Origin: Thermoflexibacter ruber
GTDB lineage: Bacteria > Bacteroidota > Bacteroidia > Cytophagales > Thermoflexibacteraceae
Direction of reading: 5' to 3'
DNA: 64,000 bases
NCBI RefSeq assembly: GCF_900113045.1
Contig: NZ_FONY01000003.1
Span: 157,994-221,993, forward strand
Each line of letters opens with the position of its first letter. The stretch's first letter is position 1. A program made the position numbers and the translations under genes. Below are positions 46,554-54,975 of the stretch, one piece after another. The notes under the pieces were generated by a model. It saw only the letters and a program-made list of their open reading frames with translations, did not search any database and was not told where the DNA came from.

Positions 46554-47081
46554 CTATTTATTGAGGTATATTTCTAATAGCCCCTCGGGAAGTTGAACGT
46601 TAATTCTCCTTTCTTCTTGCTTCACCTCTACCATGATGTCCTCATGCGTAGGAATCATTACTTCTGTTCCCTGCACTTCTACTGCCAAGAGGTCTTGGGT
46701 CGGAAGGTTGTAGATAAGTTTTACGTTCCCTATGTATCCTTTAATATAGTCAAACACTTGATAACCAATTAATTCGTGTAAATAGTAGCTTCCTTCGTCT
46801 AAGTCAGGTAGTTCTTCTACGGGGAGGTACAGTTTTTTCCCTCGCAATTTTTCTGCTTTTTCTATGGAATTAATGTCCTCTAAAATCAAAGATACTTTAT
46901 TTCCTTTGAATTTTACCTCTTCGACAAGATAAGGAACTAAATCTCCATTTACTTCTATAAAGATGCTTTCCAAGTCTTCGTATTCCTCTACATCATCTAC
47001 ATCTAAAATCACTGCAAGTTCACCATTAAGCCCTACTGGTTTGGCTATATAGCCCAATTCGTAGTAATCTTCTCTGTTCAT
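46554..47081 (-). CDS. rimM: 16S rRNA processing protein RimM
   Basis: 175 residues. The N-terminal RimM domain begins YELGYIAKPVGLNGEL, followed by the PRC-barrel (GSYYLHELIGYQVFD, then LLAVEVQGTEVMIP). RimM binds ribosomal protein uS19 and helps mature the 30S head. In Bacteroidota it usually follows rpsP directly. Here the pair is separated by a restriction-modification pair, so rimM now needs its own promoter or read-through from the restriction gene. Confidence 0.95.
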   Translation of the reverse strand: MNREDYYELGYIAKPVGLNGELAVILDVDDVEEYEDLESIFIEVNGDLVPYLVEEVKFKGNKVSLILEDINSIEKAEKLRGKKLYLPVEELPDLDEGSYYLHELIGYQVFDYIKGYIGNVKLIYNLPTQDLLAVEVQGTEVMIPTHEDIMVEVKQEERRINVQLPEGLLEIYLNK

Positions 47082-47186
47082 TTTTTTATCTGATATTTTT
47101 TATTGGTTTTTTTATTCAATTTGTCTTTTGTAACAAAGAAGTAAAAAAATAATAATATTAACATTTTATGTTATAAATAGCTATTT

Positions 47187-47930
47187 TTATAAATCAAATA
47201 ATTCTGCGGGGTTAATCTTAAATTGTAACATTTTTGCTGTTTCTCTACCTCTATCGCCTCCTTTTCGCTGCATAGTAATTCTTCCTATTTTAAAATTACC
47301 TTTACCTGTAATGCTAACCTCACCATTACCAAAAAAATTAAGACAATAATTGATTGGCTTTAGTACCCACTGAGCATTGCTTTTTATTTTTTGGGCTACT
47401 AACATCCACTCAGCGGCAAACTGTCCCCGACCTTTCAAAATATCAGAAACTATAAGTGTTTTATTCTCTAATAACCATTGTAATATTATTTTTTGCTCAA
47501 TCTCGCTAAACTCATTGGCAAACATTCTCCTTTTATCCTTTGGATTGGATATATTAGGTAGTATTTCTCCTGTATACCTTTTTAAAATATTTGCTACAGA
47601 TTCATGAATATTCCACATTTCTATATACTTATCTACCCATCTTTTATCTACCTGATTAAATCCTCTATGATTACTGACTAACTTAATTTGTAGATTTTGT
47701 ACATCTATCAGATTTTTTAATTTAACAGTTACTTGAACTTGTACGTCCGTCTTATAACCATTTAATTTTATTGCTTTTACGTACTCGATGTCGCTAATTT
47801 GATACTTCATAATCAAAAGCCATTTCTGTGCATCTGTGTCTTTTTGCCAATTATTGAATTTATTGACAACATCATTTTCATTGCTAAAACCATTTTTAGC
47901 AGTTTCAGAGCCAATTCTAATTAAATCCAT
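47187..47930 (-). CDS. Type II restriction endonuclease (candidate)
   Basis: About 247 residues from the ATG at 47930. An upstream ATG at 47957 gives nine more residues that overlap the methylase gene further, so the internal start is preferred. Conserved-looking blocks are KLVSNHRGFNQVDKRWVDKY, FTGE-like RYTGEILP, GRGQFAAEWMLVAQ and ITMQRKGGDRGRETAKMLQF. These patterns recur in several uncharacterised type II endonucleases. A catalytic D in YKTDVQVQV and a QxK-type pair (LQIKLVS) would fit a variant PD-(D/E)XK site, but this is tentative. Recognition sequence unknown. It overlaps the methyltransferase gene end by 14 bp, the typical arrangement of a restriction-modification pair. Confidence 0.7.
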   Translation of the reverse strand: MDLIRIGSETAKNGFSNENDVVNKFNNWQKDTDAQKWLLIMKYQISDIEYVKAIKLNGYKTDVQVQVTVKLKNLIDVQNLQIKLVSNHRGFNQVDKRWVDKYIEMWNIHESVANILKRYTGEILPNISNPKDKRRMFANEFSEIEQKIILQWLLENKTLIVSDILKGRGQFAAEWMLVAQKIKSNAQWVLKPINYCLNFFGNGEVSITGKGNFKIGRITMQRKGGDRGRETAKMLQFKINPAELFDL

Positions 47931-48711
47931 TAATAAATAAATTATTTTTAAAGGCATCTTCTAATCTTTTCTCAGCAATTAGCACATATTCTGAAGATAT
48001 TTCAGAACCTATCCAAAACCTATTGTAAAGTGCAGCTACTTTTGCAGTAGTCCCACTTCCCATAAAAGGGTCATACACTAAGTCTTGTTTATTAGTCCAA
48101 GTAATAAGTTGGTCTTTTACTAATTCTTCTGGAAAAATTGCGGGGTGTTGATAAGCTATTTTATCTTTAGTAGAAATACCTCCTCCAACAGAATAGAAAA
48201 ATACATTTCCTATTTTTTTTTCTGAGGTGCGGCTTATCTTTTCATATTCTAAACTGCCGTTTTGTCCTCTATTTTTCATATTGGCAATTCCCCTATATTT
48301 GGTAGGTTCAGTAATAGGATTAAAGGTTTTAGGAGAACCTTTAGAAATGGCAAACATGTATTCAAAATGCTGATGATAACGATTTCCTGTAGTAGGCATA
48401 GGATTATTTTTATAATATATCATTGTATCATGTATATTTAAGCCAATTTCTTTAAAAAATAAGGCTTGCCTAAAACTTGTACCTGTTTCACTACCATTCT
48501 CAGTTTTATCCCCCACCACCCAAATCATAACTCCTCCTTTTTTTAATATTCTTTTTATTTCCAGAGCAATTTTCTCAAACTCAAATTCATAACCATCATA
48601 GTTTCTCAAATCATCATAAGGAGGTGAGGTAATAATAAAGTCTATAAATTCATTTGGCATTTTCGCCATAGTTTCTAAACAATTTTCATTATAAATCTTG
48701 TTAATCTCCAT
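47917..48711 (-). CDS. DNA methyltransferase, beta-class type II R-M
   Basis: 264 residues. The catalytic motif IV is TSPPYDDLRNY near residue 30 (N-terminal), and the SAM-binding motif I is DPFMGSGTT near residue 220 (C-terminal), the order of beta-class amino-methyltransferases. The SPPY form allows either N4-cytosine or N6-adenine activity, which sequence alone does not settle. HPAIFPEELVKDQLITWT is the usual motif X region. It protects host DNA from the overlapping endonuclease. It lies between rpsP and rimM. A terminator at 48801 separates it from rpsP. Confidence 0.9.
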   Translation of the reverse strand: MEINKIYNENCLETMAKMPNEFIDFIITSPPYDDLRNYDGYEFEFEKIALEIKRILKKGGVMIWVVGDKTENGSETGTSFRQALFFKEIGLNIHDTMIYYKNNPMPTTGNRYHQHFEYMFAISKGSPKTFNPITEPTKYRGIANMKNRGQNGSLEYEKISRTSEKKIGNVFFYSVGGGISTKDKIAYQHPAIFPEELVKDQLITWTNKQDLVYDPFMGSGTTAKVAALYNRFWIGSEISSEYVLIAEKRLEDAFKNNLFINGFN

Positions 48712-48800
48712 TTTAATCTTTTATTTCTAAACTAATTTAAAAAAGTACTTTTATTGAACATGAAATTTTGTTATGAAATTTTCAAGCCCACAAAAATAAA

Positions 48801-48833
48801 AAAGATGTTAGAAAAAACTTCTCTAACATCTTT
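48801..48833 (-). terminator. Intrinsic terminator of rpsP
   Basis: On the minus strand, AAAGATGTTAGA and TCTAACATCTTT form a perfect 12-bp stem and a T-rich run (TTTATTTTT) follows. It lies 25-57 bases after the rpsP stop, between rpsP and the methyltransferase. Confidence 0.9.
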
Positions 48834-48857
48834 AATGGTAAGTATGTTTTTATACAT

Positions 48858-49370
48858 TTATTCCTCAGAAGTGCTATTTTCGGCATTATTAGCCTCGCTT
48901 GACTCTTCGGAAGGTACTTGTGCTTTTTTCTGAATAGCGATAGCTCTTGCTTCTTTTACTTTTGCTTCTGCTTCTAATTTAGCCTTGTTGGAGCTTGCTT
49001 TTTCGTTTGCTAAGCGGTCTATCTTGGCTTGTATTTGAGCATTTTTATTGGCTTTCCACGCAGCCAACTTTGCATCAGCTTGTTCTTGGGATATAGCTCC
49101 TTTATTTACACCTACTTGCAGGTGCTTTCTCAGCAGAACACCTTTGTAAGAGAGGATTCTTTTTACAGTATCTGTGGGTTGTACACCTTTCATCAACCAA
49201 TCAAATGCCTTGTCTTCATCAAATTCAATAGTGGCAGGGTTGGTATTTGGGTTGTAAATCCCCAATTTCTCGATAAATCTACCATCACGTGGTGAACTTA
49301 CGTTGGCAACAACTATATCAAATATTGCCAATTTTTTTCGCCCTCTGCGGGCAAGTCTCATTTTTACCAT
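48858..49370 (-). CDS. rpsP: Ribosomal protein bS16 with C-terminal extension
   Basis: 170 residues. The first 80 residues are the bS16 core: VKMRLARRGRKKLAIFDIVV, then SPRDGRFIEKLGIYNPNT and DWLMKGVQPTDTVKRIL. The remainder is a Lys/Ala/Glu-rich extension typical of Bacteroidota. It belongs to the 30S subunit. Preceded by a consensus promoter (49444-49474) and followed by a strong terminator. Confidence 0.97.
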   Translation of the reverse strand: MVKMRLARRGRKKLAIFDIVVANVSSPRDGRFIEKLGIYNPNTNPATIEFDEDKAFDWLMKGVQPTDTVKRILSYKGVLLRKHLQVGVNKGAISQEQADAKLAAWKANKNAQIQAKIDRLANEKASSNKAKLEAEAKVKEARAIAIQKKAQVPSEESSEANNAENSTSEE

Positions 49371-49443
49371 GATTCAAAAATGGTTTGTATTGTGGAACTC
49401 GTCCAGATTTTATTTAAAAACTTCAAATTTTTATTTCGGACTG

Positions 49444-49474
49444 CAAAGGTAGAGAGTTTGATGAAAAAAAACAA
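49444..49474 (-). promoter_or_regulatory. Consensus Bacteroidota promoter of rpsP
   Basis: On the minus strand, TTG (-33, 49472-49474) is followed by 20 bases and then TACCTTTG (-7, 49444-49451). Both boxes and spacing match the main Bacteroidota sigma factor consensus. The rpsP start is about 75 bases downstream. Confidence 0.8.
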
Positions 49475-49544
49475 GGAATGAAATTTTTTTCTTACGATAA
49501 TCTGTAATTTTTTTTATGCTATGATAGTAAACTACACAAAAGGC

Positions 49545-50474
49545 TTACTCTAAGTCCCGCCAGTCGTAGTGATTGATATGGACAGGGTTAGTAATCATGT
49601 AGCACTTATCAAAATCATGGAATACATTTTTTAATGCTGTAGGCAATATTTCCCATGTCTTTTCGCTTTTTTCTCCTTTGAGAGAAAACGCCTGAGGAAC
49701 TTCTATATTGGGGAGCAGGACAGGGCGCACCAACAGTTCTCTACCTGCTATGGGAAATCCCTTTGAACTAATGCCTGAAAAAGTACCTTGTAAGACCATA
49801 GGATTTTCCGTTAGGCTTACATAAAAAGACAGTAAGAGTATTTTTTTGTTATTATCAAAAATCATTTGCAAGCAAGTGCCTCTGTAGGTGGCTGTACCTA
49901 CAAAACTATTCCTTCCTCGCATCTCTACTTCATAGTCATTGGCTTGATTGGCTACCTTATTGATTTCTATTTCAGAAAGATAGAGTTCTTCGCCGTTATG
50001 ACTTCGTACTATGGCTACCCATTCTCCTTCTAAACCGCTCGGAGGAATGCTTTTTTTGCGATAATATTCATCAAAACTCTCTGAATTGCCATACACAATA
50101 GCAATAAAGTTTTTAAACCTATTACGAGCATTATCTGCTTTGCCTGTAAAATTTGCTTCTATGGTGTCTATTTCCACAGGTAAGTAGTCATAAATATCTT
50201 CTTTAATCGTTTTTATTAAATCTACATCTGATACTTTGCTTAGTTTTGACCTTTTACGCTCATCTATTTGGAGTAAGTTTATTTTTTTGCGTATAGCATC
50301 ATATCTCTTGTACTCATAATCTTTTTCTAATACGCTGAATAATCTTACTTTAAGCATTTCCTTACTTGGGAAAGGTATATTGCTTGCTCCTTCTTCTATT
50401 CTTCTGGCTACTTTCATTAGTTTAGTCCAGCACTCCTGAGGACTAATCGCTATAACTCGCTTAGATGGCATCAT
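49545..50474 (-). CDS. Unrecognised protein, paralogue A of a two-copy local family
   Basis: About 309 residues from the ATG at 50474 (TTG at 50483 and ATG at 50471 are alternatives). No signal peptide or membrane helix, so cytoplasmic. It is clearly related over its whole length to the protein at 53454: shared ECWxKLMxxAR near the start, then a charged helical part (to about 150), then a beta-rich half with GEWVAIVRSHNGEELYLSEI, LQGTFSGISSKGFPIAGREL, LVRPVLLPNIEVP and FDKCYMITNPVHIN-YDW. I do not recognise the family. It lies divergent to the secreted-protein/Sel1/HTH genes. Its upstream region contains a 20-bp palindrome and GATAATCAG sites also found upstream of paralogue B, which suggests autoregulation or coregulation. 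Confidence 0.8.
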   Translation of the reverse strand: MMPSKRVIAISPQECWTKLMKVARRIEEGASNIPFPSKEMLKVRLFSVLEKDYEYKRYDAIRKKINLLQIDERKRSKLSKVSDVDLIKTIKEDIYDYLPVEIDTIEANFTGKADNARNRFKNFIAIVYGNSESFDEYYRKKSIPPSGLEGEWVAIVRSHNGEELYLSEIEINKVANQANDYEVEMRGRNSFVGTATYRGTCLQMIFDNNKKILLLSFYVSLTENPMVLQGTFSGISSKGFPIAGRELLVRPVLLPNIEVPQAFSLKGEKSEKTWEILPTALKNVFHDFDKCYMITNPVHINHYDWRDLE

Positions 50475-50898
50475 AAAAGGCAATTTTTTTAAGGATTCTT
50501 TCCAAATCTAATAGCAAAGATTCTTTTTTCAAGTATTTTCTTCAGATTTTTTTAGCATACTATGTGTAAAAAATTGATTATCAAGTACTTTATAAAGATT
50601 ATCAATATTGATAATCAGCTAAAATATATTAATCTTACTTAGTTAATAAGCATATCTACGATTTGCTAATAGATTGATAATTAAAAACTTAATTTACATT
50701 TTCTCATTTCTTCATTTCACTTAAATCTTTTCTTAGCAAGGATATTCCTATAAAATTCGGCGTACCCTCTCAAAAGCAAGACGTTATTATTTTCAGAAAG
50801 TAAAAACAAATCAATCGAGAGAGTTTAGCACATAAAAAATGGGGAAGTCGAAAACCATAGTTAGAGTAGGCAATTTATTAAATAAATCAGAAAAAATC
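50475..50898. other. Divergent control region of paralogue A and the secreted-protein gene
   Basis: A 424-base non-coding region. It holds GATTATCAA sites at 50576-50584 and 50597-50605, and TTGATAATC at 50608-50616 and a related TTGATAATT at 50674-50682. A short in-frame extension of the downstream gene (from 50839) is not considered coding because it lacks a signal peptide. Confidence 0.5.
50597..50616. promoter_or_regulatory. Perfect 20-bp palindrome, probable operator
   Basis: GATTATCAATATTGATAATC is perfectly symmetric. One more GATTATCAA half-site lies at 50576-50584, and TTGATAATCAGC continues into 50619. The same TTGATAATCAGC occurs at 54436-54447 upstream of paralogue B, and GATAATCAG again at 54526-54534. 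The pattern suits a dimeric DNA-binding protein such as the local HTH proteins; this is inferred. Confidence 0.6.
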
Positions 50899-51330
50899 AT
50901 GTTAAAGAAAATGGTATTTGTGTTTTTGGTTTGCTTAATCGCTATTAGCACATCAGACATTCATGCTCAAAGCTGTGCTTATAAAGAATATTTAAGGATT
51001 ATTCAGAATAAGGGCTTGGCTATAGGAGACCAAATGAAAGTAAACTTGTCGCAAGGAAGAACAGGCTATGATTATAGAACATTTTATGCAGGGCTGAAGT
51101 ACATCATTGTCGCTTCCAGCGATGATGAATCAGTAACAGATGTAGATTTATACTTGTATGAGGCAGATGGAGTAACCTTAGTCAGGAGAGATACAGAAAC
51201 ATCAGCTCTTGCTATCATAGAGTTTACTCCTTCTACTACGAGGCGTTTGCAAATAGTGATAAAGAACCATGCTTCCGTAACTCCAAATTTTGAATCTACG
51301 CACCGTTTCATTGTGGCTTATGTGCAGTAA
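50899..51330 (+). CDS. Secreted beta-rich protein, PPC-like
   Basis: 143 residues from the ATG at 50899 (a start at 50839 exists, but the signal peptide begins at 50899, ending DIHAQ). After the signal peptide, the pattern ADVDLYLYEADG-like (TDVDLYLYEADGVTLVRRDTE) and FTPSTTRRLQIVIKN resembles the bacterial pre-peptidase C-terminal-type beta-sandwich. One or two Cys. No enzymatic motif. First plus-strand gene of the module; the Sel1 gene follows 105 bases later. Confidence 0.7.
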   Translation: MLKKMVFVFLVCLIAISTSDIHAQSCAYKEYLRIIQNKGLAIGDQMKVNLSQGRTGYDYRTFYAGLKYIIVASSDDESVTDVDLYLYEADGVTLVRRDTETSALAIIEFTPSTTRRLQIVIKNHASVTPNFESTHRFIVAYVQ

Positions 51331-51435
51331 AAATGTTTTCTACCAAAATCTTTTCCCTTTCCGTGATGAAAGGGAAAAGATTAGTAAAACTATCATGTAA
51401 AAAACTTTCAAGAAATTTTAAAACTAAAAACGATT

Positions 51436-53085
51436 ATGAAAACAAAATTGATTATTGGCACTGCGATATTCTTCGCGATTCTTTTGGGTATTGGAGGATA
51501 TTGGGGATGGCGTACTTATACGCTTCGTACTTACTTAGAGAATGGAGAGAAACATCTTTTAGATTGGAAAAACAAAGAGGCTTTGGCTTGGTACGAGAAA
51601 GCCTCCGCGATGGGGTCTGCAAAAGCATTGGCGATGATTGGCTTTATCCATTACAGAGAAACAGATGAATCGCTTAAAAATCCTGCGAAAGGCTATGAAT
51701 ATAGCAAAAAAGCTGCGGATATGGGTTATGAACTTGCTAATGTAGAAATAGGCTGGGATTATTTGGAAGGAAAAGGAAAAGCAGTAGACTCTATCAAAGC
51801 GAAGGAATACTTCCAAAAAGCAATGCCAAGCATAGAGAAATTAGCCAAAGAGGGAGATTTTATAGCACAGACTCAACTTGGACGTTTTTATTTTTATGGC
51901 TATGGTGGCGTGAAACCTGACACAGTCAAAGCATTACGGTTGTTTGAAGATGCAGCTGAGCAAGGTTACGTTCCTGCTATACGAAATGTAGGAATACACT
52001 ATTTTTATGGAGATGGAGTTACCAAAGATGAGGCAGAAGCTATAAAGTGGTATGAGAAAGCAGCAGCAAAAGGATATGATATGGCATACTTAAATTTAGG
52101 TGAGGCATATCAATTTGGGCAGCAAAAAGATTTTGATAAGGCTTTTGAGAACTACAAGAAAGCAGCAGAACTTGGCAATCTTACCGCACATTTCCAACTT
52201 GCCAATATGTACTTCTATGGTACTGGCAGACCTCAAGACAGTAACGAAGCAGTATATTGGTATAGAAAAGCAGCAGAAAAAGGAAATGTAGATGCTCAGA
52301 ATAGCTTAGGGACAATGTACCACAATGGAAATGGGGTTAGTAAAAACTTCAAAGAGGCAAAGAAATGGTACGAGCTTGCCGCAAATAAAAGAGATGCGTA
52401 TGCCTTGTGCAATTTGGGTATCTTATACGAAGTAGGTGGGGACGGAATAGAAAAAGACCTTTCAGAAGCAGCTAATATGTATAAGCAAGCAGCTAAACTT
52501 GGTAATAAAACCGCTCAACTGCGTTTAGCAGAGTTTTATGCCAATGCTCTTGGAGGGCTTCAAAGAAATGACCCAGAGGCAGTACAATGGTACAAAATAG
52601 CCGCCGAGTCCAGCAGCCTTGATGCTAAATATGCTTTAGCGGAGTTTTATGAAAATGGTAATGCTCAAATAAAAGCAGACCCTGCCTTAGCAGCAAAGTG
52701 GTACTACCAAGCTGCTATCAGAGGAAAAGTAGAGGCAATGAGAAAACTTATTAGAATCTACAAAGACGGTATAGGCGTAAACCAAGACAGCTACGAGGCA
52801 AATAGATGGCAAAAAAATGCAGAGATGCGTCCTTTGTTCCTCAATATCAAATGTAATGTACGTAATGAAAAAGGTAACATAGAAGAAAAGCAAATCAGAG
52901 TTGCTTTTTTTGAAAAGCCAGCAAGGGGTATGGGAATTACTGATGAGGTAGAAGAAACCTTAAGCAAAGACCACAATGCTAAGATGAATCAAAGTGCAAT
53001 TGATGCTATCCAAAAGTTATATCAGATTGCTCAAAAAAATAATGTTTCTTTCATTAAATTATTGGAGTACGCCTTAAAGAAGTGA
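51436..53085 (+). CDS. Membrane-anchored Sel1-repeat protein
   Basis: 549 residues. One N-terminal hydrophobic segment (about 6-28, uncleaved signal or anchor) is followed by roughly eleven Sel1-like TPR repeats (about 36 residues each), for example AEAIKWYEKAAAKGYDMAYLNLG, of which the core is A-x-x-W/L-x-x-K-A-A-x-x-G. The non-repeat C-terminus (about 470-549) has IKCNVRNEKGNIEEKQ and ends in a helical tail. Sel1 proteins are scaffolds for complexes in envelope signalling. The upstream leader shares CTAAAACTAAAAA-x-x-x-x-ATGAAAAC with the lipoprotein gene at 55493. Confidence 0.88.
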   Translation: MKTKLIIGTAIFFAILLGIGGYWGWRTYTLRTYLENGEKHLLDWKNKEALAWYEKASAMGSAKALAMIGFIHYRETDESLKNPAKGYEYSKKAADMGYELANVEIGWDYLEGKGKAVDSIKAKEYFQKAMPSIEKLAKEGDFIAQTQLGRFYFYGYGGVKPDTVKALRLFEDAAEQGYVPAIRNVGIHYFYGDGVTKDEAEAIKWYEKAAAKGYDMAYLNLGEAYQFGQQKDFDKAFENYKKAAELGNLTAHFQLANMYFYGTGRPQDSNEAVYWYRKAAEKGNVDAQNSLGTMYHNGNGVSKNFKEAKKWYELAANKRDAYALCNLGILYEVGGDGIEKDLSEAANMYKQAAKLGNKTAQLRLAEFYANALGGLQRNDPEAVQWYKIAAESSSLDAKYALAEFYENGNAQIKADPALAAKWYYQAAIRGKVEAMRKLIRIYKDGIGVNQDSYEANRWQKNAEMRPLFLNIKCNVRNEKGNIEEKQIRVAFFEKPARGMGITDEVEETLSKDHNAKMNQSAIDAIQKLYQIAQKNNVSFIKLLEYALKK

Positions 53086-53161
53086 TAAAGAGAGAAGCAT
53101 CGTGCAACCAGCTATGAAATTATTTAAAATAATTACTTTTCATCATTAAAAGCTAAGCCAA

Positions 53162-53410
53162 ATGAGTCATCACAGATTAACAGAAAGAGAACGAAACGTA
53201 TTCAAGATTTTAGTGGAGAACCAAACTAAAACTAATGAGGAAATAGGGAAGCTATTAAATCTTTCGCCTCATACTGTTGCCGCTTATATTCGTAGTATTT
53301 TAGTCAAATTACACTTAGGAAGTAGGTATGAAATACTCACTTATGCACTCAAGAATGGACTCTGTACACTCAGCCCTAATGATAAAAGCATTATTTTCCG
53401 ATGGAGTTAA
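53162..53410 (+). CDS. Stand-alone LuxR/GerE-type HTH protein 1
   Basis: 82 residues that are almost entirely the DNA-binding domain: LTERERNVFKILVENQTKTNEEIGKLL-NLSPHTVAAYIRSILVKLHLGSRYEILTYALKNGL. The HTH recognition helix is in SPHTVAAYIRSILVKL. There is no receiver, PAS or autoinducer domain. It resembles the protein at 54976 closely along its length, so both derive from duplication. Such proteins bind DNA as dimers. Possible targets are the palindrome at 50597 and sites upstream of 53454, by location only. Confidence 0.88.
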   Translation: MSHHRLTERERNVFKILVENQTKTNEEIGKLLNLSPHTVAAYIRSILVKLHLGSRYEILTYALKNGLCTLSPNDKSIIFRWS

Positions 53411-53453
53411 ATAGACTGACTAATCCTACTTTCAAAAGTAGGCTTATGATTTA

Positions 53454-54344
53454 CTAATCCAAATCCGTCCAATTACAACCGTTAATCTTATCAATGTTGG
53501 TTTTGATATAACACTTATCAAAATCTCTGAATACCTCTTGTAGTTTCTCTGGTAGCCCTTTCCAGTCCGTAGTGCAATTATTAATTGGCAACTTGATAGG
53601 TACTTCAATTTCGTAAGGTAGCTCATGAGGTCTGACGAGCCACTCCACTCCTGCGATAGGCGCCCCACTGCTTGATATGCCACTAAAAGTTCCCTGTAGA
53701 AGTTTAGGCGATTTGATACCCCCTATTCGGAAAGAAAGCAGGAGTTGTTTCTTGTCATTCCCAAAGAATAGTTGTAAGCATCCGTTGGCTTCAAAGACTG
53801 TTCCTTTGAAAGTATTTTGTGTACTACGCATCTCTGCGTTATACTTATCGTCTTCTTTTGAGATAAAAATAGGGGTGAGAAGTAGATGCTGCCTATCATT
53901 ACTACGTACTATGGACACCCACTCACCTAAAATCCCTTCTGGGATGAGGTTATTTTTTTCACAAAAATCTTCAAAATCTAAGGCTTTGCCATAAACTATC
54001 GCCATCAAGTCCATGAACCTGCGCTTAGGTTTGTGTCCTTGCTTAGTAAAATTGTAATTGAGTGTATGCCCATCTACTATAAACTTATCAAGTTCATTTT
54101 TAATATCATTGAATTGCTTTTGAGTAGTAATTTTTTTAAAAGAAACGGCATTTACCATATCTCTGTAAAGCAGATTAACTTTTAACGTAAGTACTTCATA
54201 TTCACTATTCTCAAAGTGAGTCTTAAAAATGTTATATAGCTTGTCTTTTACTTTTTTGGGAGTTGGATACTCCTCTTTGCTTATGTTCTCGGCTTTTCTG
54301 GCTATATTCATGAGTTTCTGCCAGCACTGTTCCTTTGTAAACAT
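53454..54344 (-). CDS. Unrecognised protein, paralogue B of a two-copy local family
   Basis: 296 residues, no signal peptide or membrane segment. Full-length relative of the protein at 49545. Shared landmarks: QCWQKLMNIARKAE at the N-terminus, a helical middle part with FMDLMAIVYGKALDFEDF, GEWVSIVRSNDRQHLLLTPI, LQGTFSGISSSGAPIAGVEW, LVRPHELPYEIEVP, and FDKCYIKTNIDKINGCNW-DLD. The conserved GEW/TFSGIS/LVRP blocks could form a beta-sandwich or lipocalin-like sensor fold, but I cannot assign it. It is divergent from the second HTH gene. Its 630-base upstream region holds GATAATCAG sites. Confidence 0.8.
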   Translation of the reverse strand: MFTKEQCWQKLMNIARKAENISKEEYPTPKKVKDKLYNIFKTHFENSEYEVLTLKVNLLYRDMVNAVSFKKITTQKQFNDIKNELDKFIVDGHTLNYNFTKQGHKPKRRFMDLMAIVYGKALDFEDFCEKNNLIPEGILGEWVSIVRSNDRQHLLLTPIFISKEDDKYNAEMRSTQNTFKGTVFEANGCLQLFFGNDKKQLLLSFRIGGIKSPKLLQGTFSGISSSGAPIAGVEWLVRPHELPYEIEVPIKLPINNCTTDWKGLPEKLQEVFRDFDKCYIKTNIDKINGCNWTDLD

Positions 54345-54975
54345 AGATGAATGACAACTTTAAGTACAAATATAGATTCAAATGCGAAAAAAGCAATAAT
54401 AAGCAGGTATTTTTTAGGAATTTATAATAAATATCTTGATAATCAGCACAATACTAAACATATCTTTAATATAATTATTTGCTTAGATAACACTTTTTTA
54501 TAACATAATAAAAAATATAAGATGGAGATAATCAGTAATTTAATTTTTGTAATTTCTATTCTCTACACCCTTTCGTCTTAAATATTCTTACCTTATACCT
54601 CCTCCTTAAAAAAACTTATTGCGTTCATAATCTCAGAACTTAGATAGAATCAATACTAAGGTAAGAAAAAGAAAAAATTTTAGAAAAGTTCGGAAAAGTA
54701 TCTTGAACTACGGAATTAGCGGGAATTAATTGGGAATTAAGATTTCAACTTTTTAATAACCAATAACTTATATGCCTAATATACAACTTTTGCAAGAGGT
54801 TTAAAATACCGTAAATGCGGGCATTTTATGCCTAAAATTACAGGCTTGTGTATCACTTATCAACTTTCTACTTAGGTAAAACAGTCAAAGTTCCCTCGAA
54901 ATTCCGTAGTTATTCTTGACTACGATTAGTTACTTTGTTACATAATTATATAAAAAATAGAAAAACATAACAACT
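54345..54975. other. 631-base control region between paralogue B and HTH protein 2
   Basis: No gene seen. It contains TTGATAATCAGC (54436-54447) and GATAATCAG (54526-54534), matching sites upstream of paralogue A. A 12-bp inverted repeat, AACTACGGAATT at 54706-54717 and AATTCCGTAGTT at 54900-54911, is 182 bases apart. GGCAT-TTT-ATGCC near 54812 is a small hairpin. TAGTTACTTTG near 54926 could serve as a promoter for the HTH gene. Confidence 0.5.

Noticed and set aside
47187..47930. Assigning the endonuclease to a named type II family such as HinfI
   Set aside because: The similarity is from memory of general patterns only and could not be verified; the neighbouring methylase does not settle the target.
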